Source: Lactobacillus sp. ESL0785
Lineage (GTDB): Bacteria > Bacillota > Bacilli > Lactobacillales > Lactobacillaceae
Direction of reading: 5' to 3'
Assembly (NCBI RefSeq): GCF_029395455.1
Contig: NZ_CP113916.1
Location: forward strand, 558,001 to 622,000
Length of the DNA: 64,000 nt
This document shows, one piece after another, positions 1 to 8,356 of the stretch; the stretch's first letter is position 1; the number at the start of each line of letters is the position of its first letter. A program made the translations under genes and the position numbers. The notes beneath the pieces were generated by a model that was not told the origin of the DNA, did no database searches, and worked only from the letters and a program-made list of their open reading frames with translations.

Positions 1-1445
1 AACTGTTTAGCCAATTCTGTTTTACCAACACCAGTAGGACCGACGAAGAGGAAGGAACCGATTGGCCGACCGGATTTGTTAAAGCCAATCCGGTTGCGGC
101 GAATTGCACGGGCAACTTTGTCAACAGCGCTATCTTGGCCGATCACATGTGCTTTCAAAGTAGGTGCTAAATTTTGCAGTTGATTTTCTTCTTGTTTTTG
201 TAAGTCACCAACCGGGATACCTGTTTTTTCTTCAACAATCTTATTCATAATCTTGTCTGTAATAACAGGGGATTTGTCAGGATCAATTTTTTGATCTTTT
301 ACTTTGTTATACTTTTCAATTTGATCGCGATAATAAGCAGCTTTTTCGTAATCTTCGTTTTTAAGCGATTCTTGCTTTAGTTGCTGTGCCGCTGCAATCC
401 GTTCTTTGATTTTATCCTTGTCAACGTAAGGAATGGTTAAGTTCATTCTTGAACCGGCTTCGTCAAGGAGATCGATGGCCTTGTCTGGTAAAAACCGGTC
501 TTGGATATAACGCTCAGACAATTCTGCTGCTGCCTTGATTGCATCATCAGTATAATGAACATGGTGGTAGTCTTCATACCGCTTCTGAATACCCTTTAAA
601 ATACGGATCGTTTCGGCAACTGAAGGCTCTTTAACGTCAACTGGTTGAAACCGTCGGGCTAGAGCAGAATCTTTTTCAATTTCCCGATATTCTTTTAAGG
701 TAGTTGCACCGACTAGTTGTAAATCACCGCGAGCTAAGGCTGGCTTAATGATATTACCGGCATCCATACCGCCTTCAGCATTACCTGCACCAACAATTTC
801 GTGAATTTCATCAATGAATAAAATAATATCGTCATGCTGTTGTAATTCTTTAATTAATTGTTGCATCCGCTGCTCGAATTGGCCACGAATACCAGTACCT
901 TGAACAAGTGAAACGACATTTAAAGAAATGATGCGTTTATCCTGTAGTTTAGCGGGGACAGAACCATCAACAATTTGTTGAGCTAAGCCTTCAACAACTG
1001 CTGTTTTACCTACACCGGCTTCACCAATTAATACCGGATTATTCTTAGTTCTTCTATTTAAAATCTCAATTACGCGGGCGATCTCCTTGTCACGGCCAAT
1101 TACCGGATCAATCTTACCTTTTTTGGCTAGGGCTGTTAGGTCAGTACCATATTGGTCAAGTAAGCTGTGATTGCCGCCATGACCAGAACCGCCGTTACTC
1201 ATCCGTGGTTGACCTTGACCGCCTTGACCAGCATTGTTAAACGCAGCGTTATTTCCGCCTAGATTATTAAATAAATCATCAAAGTCGCCGAAGAAACCAT
1301 TGTTGTCATTATTCATATTAATATTTCCTTGTTGTTTAAGTTCTTGATAACATTGTCCACATAAATTAATTTCACGGCTTTGACCATTAACCTTTGCATA
1401 GAGGTGAATGGAAGCAGGCCGCTTTTGACAGTTTTGACAAAGCAA
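1..1445 (-). CDS. clpE: ATP-dependent Clp protease ATP-binding subunit ClpE, 5' part (cut by window edge)
   Basis: Clp/Hsp100 unfoldase that feeds misfolded or tagged proteins to ClpP. About 481 codons are visible; the rest lies outside the window. The N-terminus has a zinc-finger-like CQNC pair (residues 3-6) and a later CGQC pair, the ClpE hallmark, then a Gly/Asn-rich linker. The first AAA+ module has Walker [10 protein letters not shown], followed by a middle region. The visible end is the second Walker [14 protein letters not shown]. The start is a TTG at 1445-1443 behind the ribosome site AAAGGCGG. An ATG overlapping that site is out of frame. A CIRCE operator lies upstream, so HrcA control is likely. 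Family identity is strong; ClpC is excluded by the zinc finger. Confidence 0.95.
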   Translation of the reverse strand, partial: MLCQNCQKRPASIHLYAKVNGQSREINLCGQCYQELKQQGNINMNNDNNGFFGDFDDLFNNLGGNNAAFNNAGQGGQGQPRMSNGGSGHGGNHSLLDQYGTDLTALAKKGKIDPVIGRDKEIARVIEILNRRTKNNPVLIGEAGVGKTAVVEGLAQQIVDGSVPAKLQDKRIISLNVVSLVQGTGIRGQFEQRMQQLIKELQQHDDIILFIDEIHEIVGAGNAEGGMDAGNIIKPALARGDLQLVGATTLKEYREIEKDSALARRFQPVDVKEPSVAETIRILKGIQKRYEDYHHVHYTDDAIKAAAELSERYIQDRFLPDKAIDLLDEAGSRMNLTIPYVDKDKIKERIAAAQQLKQESLKNEDYEKAAYYRDQIEKYNKVKDQKIDPDKSPVITDKIMNKIVEEKTGIPVGDLQKQEENQLQNLAPTLKAHVIGQDSAVDKVARAIRRNRIGFNKSGRPIGSFLFVGPTGVGKTELAKQ

Positions 1446-1488
1446 TTATATTTACCGCCTTTCATTTCAAGTTTACTAAATTATATAA

Positions 1489-1515
1489 TTAGCACTCTCA
1501 ATAATCAAGTGCTAA
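1489..1515 (-). promoter_or_regulatory. CIRCE operator (HrcA site) upstream of clpE
   Basis: Inverted repeat TTAGCACTC, 9-base spacer, AAGTGCTAA. It matches the CIRCE consensus TTAGCACTC-N9-GAGTGCTAA with one mismatch, at the first base of the second arm. It lies 44 bases upstream of the clpE TTG start, where HrcA would block transcription. No heptad repeat typical of CtsR was seen. Confidence 0.9.
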
Positions 1516-1661
1516 AACTTAAAAACTTATTTTTTGTAAGCAACTGCGTAAGGGCTGCAATTTCAATTTTAGTAAATTTTGGATTATGATAAAAAGACTT
1601 AAAGAGAAACTTTAATGTAAGATTTTAATTTAAGTGGAATTTTTAACATAAATTTAAAAAG

Positions 1662-1856
1662 ATGGTGAAATTATTGAATTATCAAAAAATTCTTGAACAA
1701 CTTGTCAACGGTGAGCTTGAGCAGTATATTGTTGAACCTAAGGATGCCTTTGATTTTCAGGCAGCGTTGCGAGCTTTTGGTAAACGACAAAATATCACAG
1801 GTCGGGCTTTACGTGGTGGGAAAATTATTTATTCACAGTCAAAGTCTGAAAATTAA
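1662..1856 (+). CDS. Small conserved-looking hypothetical protein upstream of ptsH
   Basis: Encodes 64 residues, or 60 if translation begins at the TTG at 1674, which sits 5 bases after a GGTGA ribosome site. I do not recognise a named family. The product is soluble-looking, with no signal peptide or membrane segment. It has an acidic N-terminal half and a basic end containing RALRGGKIIY. It lies between the clpE promoter region and ptsH, codirectional with ptsH, and its stop codon abuts a cre-like palindrome. Codon use resembles the neighbours, so I treat it as a real gene; function unknown. A second overlapping frame (1693-1887) looks non-coding. Confidence 0.6.
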   Translation: MVKLLNYQKILEQLVNGELEQYIVEPKDAFDFQAALRAFGKRQNITGRALRGGKIIYSQSKSEN

Positions 1857-1859
1857 TGA

Positions 1860-1873
1860 TGTAAACTGTTACA
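1860..1873 (+). promoter_or_regulatory. cre-like palindrome upstream of ptsHI (possible CcpA site)
   Basis: TGTAAACTGTTACA matches the cre consensus TGWAANCGNTNWCA at all fixed positions except one, where the central CG is CT. It sits inside a perfect ATGTAA/TTACAT inverted repeat (1859-1874), about 95 bases upstream of the ptsH start. CcpA control of ptsHI is plausible but inferred. The repeat could also be a weak hairpin. Confidence 0.4.
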
Positions 1874-1968
1874 TTTATGTTGTCTAATTCACAAAAAAAT
1901 GATAGTCTAATACTCGAATAGGTATTTACTACCGTTTTGATTTTTCAATATTAAAGGAGATAATTATA

Positions 1969-2235
1969 ATGGAGAAACGCGATTTTCATGTTGTTGCAGA
2001 AACAGGTATTCATGCTCGTCCAGCCACACTTTTAGTACAGGCTGCTTCTAAGTTTGGTTCAGATATTAACTTGGAATATAACGGCAAGTCAGTTAATTTG
2101 AAGTCAATCATGGGCGTTATGTCACTTGGTGTCGGTAAGGGTGCAGATGTTACAATCACTGCTGATGGTGATGACGAAAAAGATGCAATCAGTGCTATTT
2201 CTGACACAATGAAAAAAGAGGGCTTAGCTGAATAA
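1969..2235 (+). CDS. ptsH: Phosphocarrier protein HPr
   Basis: Cytoplasmic phosphocarrier of the sugar phosphotransferase system. It takes phosphate from Enzyme I on His15, within GIHARPA, and passes it to the sugar-specific IIA proteins. Ser46, within LKSIMGVM, is the regulatory site phosphorylated by HPr kinase, whose gene is also in this window at 41318-42280. Length is 88 residues, normal for the family. The start has a strong AAAGGAG ribosome site. The stop TAA overlaps the ptsI ATG by one base (TAATG), indicating translational coupling. P-Ser-HPr is the CcpA corepressor, which fits the cre-like site upstream. Confidence 0.99.
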   Translation: MEKRDFHVVAETGIHARPATLLVQAASKFGSDINLEYNGKSVNLKSIMGVMSLGVGKGADVTITADGDDEKDAISAISDTMKKEGLAE

Positions 2236-3965
2236 TGACCAAGACTTTAAAAGGAATTGCTGCTAGTGACGGGATTGCTGTTGCTCCAGCCTATCTCTTG
2301 GTAGAACCAGATCTTTCTTTTACAAAGACTACTGTCAGTGATGCTGATAGTGAATTGGCTCGTTTTAAAAAGGCAATTGCGGCTTCAACTAAAGAAGTTG
2401 AGGCAATTCGTGATCGTGCCAAGAAGAGTTTAGGCGAGGATGAAGCTCAAGTTTTTGAAGCTCATTTAATGATTTTGAATGACCCTGAATTTACTGGTGC
2501 CATTGAAACTGAAATCAAGGATCAACAAGTTAATAGCGAAGCTGCTCTTGATGAAACTGCACAAAAATTTATTGCGATTTTTGAAGGTATGACTGATAAC
2601 GCTTATATGCAACAACGTGCTGCTGATGTACGCGATGTGTCTAAGCGAGTAATGGCCCACCTGTTGAATAAAGAATTGCCTAATCCAGCCGCAATTGATC
2701 ATGAAGTAGTTGTAGTTGCGCACGACTTAACGCCAAGTGACACTGCTCAATTAAATAAGAAATTTGTTAAGGGCTTTGTAACCGATATTGGTGGTCGGAC
2801 TGCGCACTCAGCTATTATGGCACGTTCACTTGAATTGCCAGCTGTTGTTGGGACTGATTCAATTACTAAGGATGTCCAAAATGGTCAGACTTTAGTTGTA
2901 GATGGTCTTAACGGTGATGCTGTTGTTGAACCAAGTGATGACCAAGTTGTTGATTATCAAAAGAAGAGCGAAGCTTTCTTAGTCCAAAAGGCTGAATGGG
3001 AGAAGTTGAAGAACGAACCTTCGGTAACTAAGGACGGTAAGAAGTTTACAATCGCTGCTAATATTGGTACGCCAAATGATATGCAGGGTGTTAATGACAA
3101 TGGTGCTGAAGCCGTTGGCTTGTACAGAACTGAGTTCTTGTACATGGATTCTAAAGACTTTCCAACTGAGGACCAACAATTCACTGCTTATAAAGAAGTA
3201 ATCGAAGGAATGCATGGTAAGCAAGTTATCATTAGAACCATGGATATTGGTGGCGACAAGCACCTTGATTACTGGGACTTACCAGATGAAATGAATCCTT
3301 TCTTAGGTGTTCGGGCAATTAGGTTATCGCTGAAGAATGAAGAAATCTTCCGGACACAGTTACGTGCTTTGCTTAGAGCTTCTGCTTATGGCAAGCTGGG
3401 AATTATGTTCCCAATGATTGGTACTTTGGGTGAATTGCGCAAAGCCAAGTCAATTTTAGCTGAAGAAAAAGATAAATTAACTGCTAAGGGTATTAAAGTT
3501 GGTGCAGACTTACAAGTTGGAATGATGATTGAAGTTCCAGCCGCAGCTGTTTTAGCTGACCAATTTGCTAAGGAAGTTGATTTCTTCTCAATTGGAACCA
3601 ATGACTTAATTCAATACACAATGGCTGCTGATCGGGGTAATGACAATGTTTCTTATCTTTACCAACCAGCTAATCCATCGGTTTTGCGTTTAATCAAGCA
3701 TACGATTGATGCAGCCCATGAAAATGGTATTTGGTGTGGCATGTGTGGTGAAGCCGCTGGTGATAACACTATGTTCCCAATTTTACTGTCGATGGGTCTA
3801 GATGAATATTCAATGAGTGCTACTTCGATTTTGCGGATTAGAAGCTTAATGAAGAAGTTTTCAACTGCGGATATTAAGGAATTAGCTAACAAAGCATGTT
3901 ACGTTTCCGAAACGGCAGAAGAGAATGAAAAATTAGTAGCTGACTTGATGAAAAAAGTTAACTAA
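2235..3965 (+). CDS. ptsI: Phosphoenolpyruvate-protein phosphotransferase (PTS Enzyme I)
   Basis: Enzyme I takes phosphate from phosphoenolpyruvate and transfers it to HPr His15, starting every PTS sugar uptake chain. The 576-residue length is standard. The N-terminal HPr-binding and phosphohistidine domain contains [13 protein letters not shown] with the active His at residue 191. The C-terminal PEP-binding TIM barrel has [10 protein letters not shown] and the magnesium/PEP motif [15 protein letters not shown]; the Cys-containing GMCGEAAGD follows. It is cotranscribed with ptsH, with a one-base overlap, and the transcript ends at a strong hairpin just downstream. Confidence 0.99.
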   Translation: MTKTLKGIAASDGIAVAPAYLLVEPDLSFTKTTVSDADSELARFKKAIAASTKEVEAIRDRAKKSLGEDEAQVFEAHLMILNDPEFTGAIETEIKDQQVNSEAALDETAQKFIAIFEGMTDNAYMQQRAADVRDVSKRVMAHLLNKELPNPAAIDHEVVVVAHDLTPSDTAQLNKKFVKGFVTDIGGRTAHSAIMARSLELPAVVGTDSITKDVQNGQTLVVDGLNGDAVVEPSDDQVVDYQKKSEAFLVQKAEWEKLKNEPSVTKDGKKFTIAANIGTPNDMQGVNDNGAEAVGLYRTEFLYMDSKDFPTEDQQFTAYKEVIEGMHGKQVIIRTMDIGGDKHLDYWDLPDEMNPFLGVRAIRLSLKNEEIFRTQLRALLRASAYGKLGIMFPMIGTLGELRKAKSILAEEKDKLTAKGIKVGADLQVGMMIEVPAAAVLADQFAKEVDFFSIGTNDLIQYTMAADRGNDNVSYLYQPANPSVLRLIKHTIDAAHENGIWCGMCGEAAGDNTMFPILLSMGLDEYSMSATSILRIRSLMKKFSTADIKELANKACYVSETAEENEKLVADLMKKVN

Positions 3966-3972
3966 TAATTGC

Positions 3973-4010
3973 AAAAGAACATATTGACTTCGTCAATATG
4001 TTCTTTTATT
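3973..4010 (+). terminator. Rho-independent terminator after ptsI
   Basis: Perfect 16-base-pair stem, AAAAGAACATATTGAC paired with GTCAATATGTTCTTTT around a TTC loop, with a T-rich 3' side. It starts 8 bases after the ptsI stop. Confidence 0.9.
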
Positions 4011-4088
4011 ATTTCTTGATAAAAACTTCACAATTTATTCACTTTTAGCTCCTATGATAAAAATATAGCTGGAATATTAAAATACTAC

Positions 4089-4116
4089 TTACAAAAAAGA
4101 AGTAATGTGTTATAAT
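4089..4116 (+). promoter_or_regulatory. Probable sigma-A promoter of spx
   Basis: A TTACAA -35 and a TATAAT -10 are separated by 16 bases. The -10 ends 45 bases before the chosen spx start, leaving a short leader with an AAAGGAG ribosome site. Confidence 0.6.
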
Positions 4117-4161
4117 ATTACTAAGGTTAAAAAGTGTATTGTTCAAAGGAGCGTGAAATAT

Positions 4162-4560
4162 ATGGTAAATTTATATATATCTCCGAGTTGTACCTCATGT
4201 CGGAAGGCGAAAGCTTGGTTGAAGAAGCATGACATTGCTTTTAAAGAAAGAAATATTTTCTCTGAGCCGTTAACTAAAGACGAACTTATTCAAATTTTAC
4301 GAATGACTGAAAATGGTACCGAAGAAATTATTTCTACGCGTTCAAGAGCTTTTCAACAATTAAAAGTTAATCTTGATGATTTATCAATTGATCAGTTGCT
4401 TGACTTAGTAGAGAAAAATCCTAGTTTGTTAAGACGACCAATTATTATGGACGATCGGCGGTTGCAGGTTGGCTATAATGAAGATGAAATTCGGCGGTTT
4501 TTGCCACGGAAAGTTCGTCGTCTTGAGCTTGAGGAAATGCAAAAGATTGCTGACATGTAA
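4162..4560 (+). CDS. spxA: Redox-responsive transcriptional regulator Spx
   Basis: ArsC-fold protein that binds the RNA polymerase alpha C-terminal domain and redirects transcription under disulfide stress. The product is 132 residues, the usual length. The redox switch CTSC is at residues 10-13, and the ArsC-like RRPI motif is present. The start is the ATG at 4162 behind AAAGGAG; a longer upstream reading from 4105 lacks a ribosome site and would precede the conserved N-terminus. In Bacilli Spx is degraded by ClpXP with the adaptor YjbH; clpP and a YjbH-like gene are both in this window. mecA follows, separated by a terminator. Confidence 0.96.
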   Translation: MVNLYISPSCTSCRKAKAWLKKHDIAFKERNIFSEPLTKDELIQILRMTENGTEEIISTRSRAFQQLKVNLDDLSIDQLLDLVEKNPSLLRRPIIMDDRRLQVGYNEDEIRRFLPRKVRRLELEEMQKIADM

Positions 4561-4579
4561 TCTTACCAGCTTTTTATTA

Positions 4580-4615
4580 AAAAGCGTTAGTTTTTTCGAC
4601 TAACGCTTTTCTTTT
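4580..4615 (+). terminator. Rho-independent terminator after spx
   Basis: Stem AAAAGCGTTAGT / ACTAACGCTTTT around a short T-rich loop, followed by CTTTT. It lies in the 107-base spx-mecA gap. Confidence 0.9.
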
Positions 4616-4667
4616 ATCTCTAAAATACGCTACAATGGATAAAAGAATCCGATGGAGGTGAGAACTC

Positions 4668-5399
4668 GTGCATGTTGATCATATTAACGAAAATACTATT
4701 CGGGTAAGAATAGATAAAAATGAATTAGCTAACCGCGGACTCAAGGTGTTAGATTTGCTGGGTGATAAAAGTAAGATTCAGCACTTTTTCTATTCAATTT
4801 TAGATGAAGTTGATACGGACCATTCTTTTAGTCAGGATGCACCAGTAACTTTTCAGGTAATGCCAAATAAGGGTGGACTTGACCTGTTAATTAGCAAGGT
4901 AACTGATAAGGATCGTAATAATTTAGCCCAGTTTTTGAATGATGATGGTGAAACTGCAGAAGCAGAAGATGATTTAGACTCGCGGCGTTCATTTATTGAT
5001 TTGGATGCTGATAATGAGGTGCAAGCACAACCTGCTCCCACCACTATCCCAGCAGAAACGGCTACTCCGAAAAAGGACAAGTCGTTTTGGAAATTTCAAA
5101 AGAAACAGGCTTACAGCTTTGATGATTTAGATGCTCTGACAGAGTTGGCAGATAACTTACGAGTTAGTGATTTGGGATCGAGTCTTTACTTTGAACGGGG
5201 AAAGTTTTTCCTTGAATTAACTTTTGCAAATGAAGATTATGCGGAGATTAAACCAGCTGATGCGTGGGCAATTGCCAATGAGTATGGCTTAAAAGTTAAG
5301 TCAGAAGAAATGGCGCGTGTTAGAACAACAGGTAAGTGTTTGATTGCTAGTGATGCGTTAGGTCAATTACGGCATTATTTTGGTCATGCTAAGCGTTAA
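4668..5399 (+). CDS. mecA: Adapter protein MecA
   Basis: Adaptor that delivers substrates, such as competence regulators and aggregated proteins in Bacilli, to Clp ATPases. The product is 243 residues. It has a substrate-binding N-terminal part (about 1-85, with NENTIRVRI and FFYSILDEVD), an acidic linker (about 90-145), and a conserved C-terminal Clp-binding domain that opens with SFDDLDALTELADNL. Translation begins at GTG 4668, six bases after GGAGGTGAG. The gene is between spx and coiA, the usual Bacilli order. Which Clp ATPase is its partner here cannot be read from the window; clpE is the only one visible. Confidence 0.96.
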   Translation: MHVDHINENTIRVRIDKNELANRGLKVLDLLGDKSKIQHFFYSILDEVDTDHSFSQDAPVTFQVMPNKGGLDLLISKVTDKDRNNLAQFLNDDGETAEAEDDLDSRRSFIDLDADNEVQAQPAPTTIPAETATPKKDKSFWKFQKKQAYSFDDLDALTELADNLRVSDLGSSLYFERGKFFLELTFANEDYAEIKPADAWAIANEYGLKVKSEEMARVRTTGKCLIASDALGQLRHYFGHAKR

Positions 5400-5415
5400 A
5401 TTGTAATTAATAATT

Positions 5416-5443
5416 AAAGGCAGGGTAAAAACCTGCCTTTTTT
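5416..5443 (+). terminator. Rho-independent terminator after mecA
   Basis: Stem AAAGGCAGG / CCTGCCTTT with a 7-base loop and a following T run, directly between mecA and coiA. Confidence 0.9.
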
Positions 5444-5468
5444 GCGTACTTAATCATGGGTGATTATT

Positions 5469-6341
5469 TTGTATGCAGCACTTTTAAATAAAAATTTAGT
5501 TTTGGCAGTGACGGAAGCTGATTTAATTAGGCGGGGCGAAAAAAGGTTGGTCGGTCAGCAATATTTGTGTCCCCGTTGCCATAAAAGAGTGCAATTAATT
5601 ATTAAAGCAAGTAAGCCTTACTTTAAGCATCGACCAAGAATTAGCCATCTGCAGGGCGAAAAAGAGGAGCACGCAATGAGCAAGGCTTTATTGCAGTCGG
5701 CTTTATGTGCTGCTGGTTTTAGGGCACAAACAGAAGTTACACTTGCAGCTGGTCAGTTGCGCGCTGATGTTTTAGCTAGTTCACAGCTAGCATTTGAGGT
5801 CCAATGTGCTCCTTTGAGTAAAACAGAGTTTACTCATCGTCATCAGTTATATTGTCAAATAGGAATTGCTGATCTTTGGGTAGTTGGTCGTCGTCATTAT
5901 TTACAGGCAAAAATAAAAACGTCACAGCTAATTTTCTTTCGCAAAAACCAGGTGTGGCGTACTTATTATTTTGAAATAGATCCTTATCATAGGCAGCTAC
6001 GTTTAAAATATAACGTGCTGCTTGAACCATTAACGAATAAATTACATTATCAGATAGAATATTTTAGCCTAGATGCTACGGGGTTACGAGCCTTATGGCA
6101 ATTTCAGCCTGCACTTAAACAATATGAAGTTCAGCCTGCTAAGCAAAAGCATTACTTAGAGCTGCAACTTGCTGAAAAAAGTAAAAAGGGTAGTCAAATT
6201 GCGTGGCAGTTATACCAACGGCAGATGACAATTAATGATTTGCCTAGTTGGGTTTTTGGTAAAATGAGGGAAGTTAACTATTCAGATAATGTAACACAAT
6301 ATTTTAAATTAAACGCAAGTGACAACCAGAGGAAACGCTAG
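5469..6341 (+). CDS. coiA: Competence protein CoiA-like nuclease
   Basis: CoiA takes part in processing incoming DNA during natural transformation in streptococci and Bacilli. The predicted product is about 290 residues. It has an N-terminal zinc-finger-like CPRC pair, then a restriction-endonuclease-like core with RADVL followed by AFEVQ, which fits the PD-(D/E)xK arrangement. The start is probably TTG 5469 (product begins MYAALLNKN) because GGGTGA ends five bases before it; GTG 5460 in the same frame is the alternative. The 3' end overlaps the convergent SpxH-like gene by 38 bases. With comFA and comFC elsewhere in the window, part of a DNA-uptake gene set is kept. Confidence 0.88.
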   Translation: MYAALLNKNLVLAVTEADLIRRGEKRLVGQQYLCPRCHKRVQLIIKASKPYFKHRPRISHLQGEKEEHAMSKALLQSALCAAGFRAQTEVTLAAGQLRADVLASSQLAFEVQCAPLSKTEFTHRHQLYCQIGIADLWVVGRRHYLQAKIKTSQLIFFRKNQVWRTYYFEIDPYHRQLRLKYNVLLEPLTNKLHYQIEYFSLDATGLRALWQFQPALKQYEVQPAKQKHYLELQLAEKSKKGSQIAWQLYQRQMTINDLPSWVFGKMREVNYSDNVTQYFKLNASDNQRKR

Positions 6342-6945
6342 AGACGTTTGCTGTTGGCTGTTTTTTTTCGTCAATTAAACGACTATCGTTCTTAAATAGC
6401 CGGATTAACTTGTCATGAGCGACCAGCCCTTCAAGCATAATACCGTTGTAATTACCACTCTCATTATAAATAACAGTTGTTGGAATGTTGTAAACCTTAG
6501 ATTTCTTTGCTAGTTGCTTATCGCGCTCAATTGAATCATCAATATATTTGCTAATTTTAGGATCTTTAAGTCGTTTAAAATTTAAATTTAATTTTTTGAT
6601 GATTTCTTGTTGCAATTTTTCAGAATAGACATTAAAATCACGATTTAGTGCCTGCTGTAATTTGATTAAATAATAGCGGGCTTTTTTATTACCATATTCG
6701 AACTTAATTGCATGATAAATCCGCAAAGTCTGGAATGCAGCAATAGTATATTGCGGAATATCAATGGCTTTTTGCCCATCTTTTTTGCGGCGAATAATGT
6801 CATGCTTAATAACTTCAGTATTAGTAATGGGAATAAAATGAAAACTAGTATCAATATTAAGTTCATTAATCGCTTGTTTAATTAAGACTTCTGTGTCGTA
6901 GCAATAAATGCCAATTGGATTAACGAAAAGAAAAATCTCAAACAT
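6304..6945 (-). CDS. YjbH/SpxH-like DsbA-family thioredoxin-fold protein
   Basis: A thioredoxin-fold protein of the DsbA/FrnE group, in the position of Bacillus yjbH (spxH), whose product is the adaptor for Spx proteolysis by ClpXP. The predicted product is 213 residues. It begins MFEIFLFVNPIG, like the strand-turn of YjbH, but the usual CPEC-type redox motif reads GIYC, so only Cys15 remains. The cis-Pro region may be NIPTTVIY. The start is ATG 6945 behind GGAGGAG; a TTG two codons upstream is less likely. A second Cys lies in the last residues. An adaptor role is inferred from context and fold. Confidence 0.75.
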   Translation of the reverse strand: MFEIFLFVNPIGIYCYDTEVLIKQAINELNIDTSFHFIPITNTEVIKHDIIRRKKDGQKAIDIPQYTIAAFQTLRIYHAIKFEYGNKKARYYLIKLQQALNRDFNVYSEKLQQEIIKKLNLNFKRLKDPKISKYIDDSIERDKQLAKKSKVYNIPTTVIYNESGNYNGIMLEGLVAHDKLIRLFKNDSRLIDEKKQPTANVSSVSSGCHLRLI

Positions 6946-7017
6946 AACCAAGCTCCTCCATATCTAACGATCAATTTTTACTTTACCAAATAACTGCTAT
7001 ATAAACAAAGAATACGC

Positions 7018-7650
7018 TCACATATTATTGATTTTTTTCTGATGGAGATAAGCACGAGCAATTTTAGGTTGATTTTTAGTAGTCTTAGTTTGCTGAAAAT
7101 GATACTTTTCTTCTAATTGCTCTAGTACCTTTTTGATTAGATTAGGATTAGAATTTTCGATTTCCAATTCAAAATCTTCGTAGTCATCAGGATAACTTGT
7201 GGCATCAAAGGTTAGCTCACAATTTTGGGGACCAGCAGCTAAAATACGGTGTGTTTTACTAAAAGTTTGCAATTCTAATTTTAAATTAGAACCAAAATGT
7301 GCTTGTAAATATATTCCTACGTTGGCACTAAAGGTAATGATGTGCTTTTTTTGTGCTTGAGTAAGTAAATTTTGTGCATCAGATAATTTTAAGGTATCGT
7401 TAATTTCTAGTGCTTCATGAAAATGATGCTGCACTGGTTGTGAGTTGGGGACTTTTAATGTTTGTTCGGCATAATCAGTGAACAAACGTATACGACAGCT
7501 GATATGATGCTGCTTGAGTAAGCTAGTAGCAGTGTCAAAATAATAATTGACCTGCTGTAAGTCATGTTTAATGGGAAAAGCACGGCATAAAGTACGGTAA
7601 GTTTCTTTAGTTAAAATAGTTTTGGCTTCAATTTCGTTGTTTTCTGACAT
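7018..7650 (-). CDS. CYTH domain protein (YjbK-like)
   Basis: Member of the CYTH (CyaB/thiamine triphosphatase) superfamily, metal-dependent enzymes that act on triphosphate groups or inorganic polyphosphate. The N-terminal EIEAKTIL is the signature E-x-E-x-K strand. Further conserved acidic and basic strands follow (YYFDT, CRIRLF, EQTLKVP, ELEIEN), consistent with the tunnel fold. Length is 210 residues. It is divergent from relQ, with 73 bases between starts, an arrangement also seen in Bacillus (yjbK-yjbM). The exact substrate is unknown; a link with polyphosphate or nucleotide triphosphate turnover would fit the neighbouring relQ and nadK. Confidence 0.88.
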   Translation of the reverse strand: MSENNEIEAKTILTKETYRTLCRAFPIKHDLQQVNYYFDTATSLLKQHHISCRIRLFTDYAEQTLKVPNSQPVQHHFHEALEINDTLKLSDAQNLLTQAQKKHIITFSANVGIYLQAHFGSNLKLELQTFSKTHRILAAGPQNCELTFDATSYPDDYEDFELEIENSNPNLIKKVLEQLEEKYHFQQTKTTKNQPKIARAYLHQKKINNM

Positions 7651-7723
7651 AATAATTACTCCAATCTGTTTATCTATATTATATGGTAAAATGAATATGC
7701 TGCTTGAGAAAGGAATTAATTCG

Positions 7724-8356
7724 ATGAAAATGGATTGGGATAATTTTTTATGGCCTTATGGTGAGGCAGTAAACGAGTTAAAAGTAAAGTTCCGTTCCTT
7801 AAGACAGAGTTTTCTGACTAAGGGAGAACATTCGCCAATTGAATTTGTAGTTGGCCGGGTTAAAACAGTTGATTCAATTAAGGAAAAAATGAAGCGGCGG
7901 GTAATTAGTCCTGATGTAATTGAAACGGATATGCAGGATATTGCAGGAATTCGCATTGTCTGTCAGTTTGTTGATGATATTTATAAAGTGGTAGATTTAA
8001 TTCATGGACGCCAAGACATGGAAGTTTTGGAAGAACGTGATTACGTGCAGAACGCTAAGCCATCAGGGTATCGTTCTTACCATATGGTAATTGCTTATAC
8101 AGTATATTTACCTGAAGGTGCTAAAAAATTGCTTGCCGAAATTCAGGTACGCACTTTGGCGATGAATTTTTGGGCAACAGTTGAACACACCTTGAATTAT
8201 AAGTATCAGGGCTCATATCCAGCTGATATTTCGAAACGGTTGAAGTCAACAGCCGAAACGGCTTATAAACTTGATGAAGAGATGTCATTAATTAAGGATG
8301 AAGTGCAGGAAGCACAGAAAATTTTTACCAAAAATAAGGGTAAGGAAAAATCATGA
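7724..8356 (+). CDS. relQ: Small alarmone synthetase, GTP pyrophosphokinase RelQ
   Basis: Single-domain (p)ppGpp synthetase of the YjbM/SAS1 type. It transfers pyrophosphate from ATP to GDP or GTP, without a hydrolase domain. The product is 210 residues, typical of this class. Synthetase motifs include the acidic DIAGIRIVCQF, SGYRSYHM and the EIQVRTLAMNFWATVEH segment. The start is ATG 7724, ten bases after GAAAGGA. The gene overlaps nadK by four bases (ATGA), and nadK in turn overlaps the pseudouridine synthase gene, so the three form one operon as in Bacillus. Confidence 0.95.
   Translation: MKMDWDNFLWPYGEAVNELKVKFRSLRQSFLTKGEHSPIEFVVGRVKTVDSIKEKMKRRVISPDVIETDMQDIAGIRIVCQFVDDIYKVVDLIHGRQDMEVLEERDYVQNAKPSGYRSYHMVIAYTVYLPEGAKKLLAEIQVRTLAMNFWATVEHTLNYKYQGSYPADISKRLKSTAETAYKLDEEMSLIKDEVQEAQKIFTKNKGKEKS

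Noticed and set aside
1693..1887. Second overlapping small frame on the plus strand
   Set aside because: It overlaps the better-supported 1662-1856 frame, lacks a ribosome site, and its composition looks non-coding.
4105..4161. N-terminal extension of Spx
   Set aside because: It lacks a ribosome site and overlaps the promoter -10; the ATG at 4162 behind AAAGGAG gives the normal 132-residue length.
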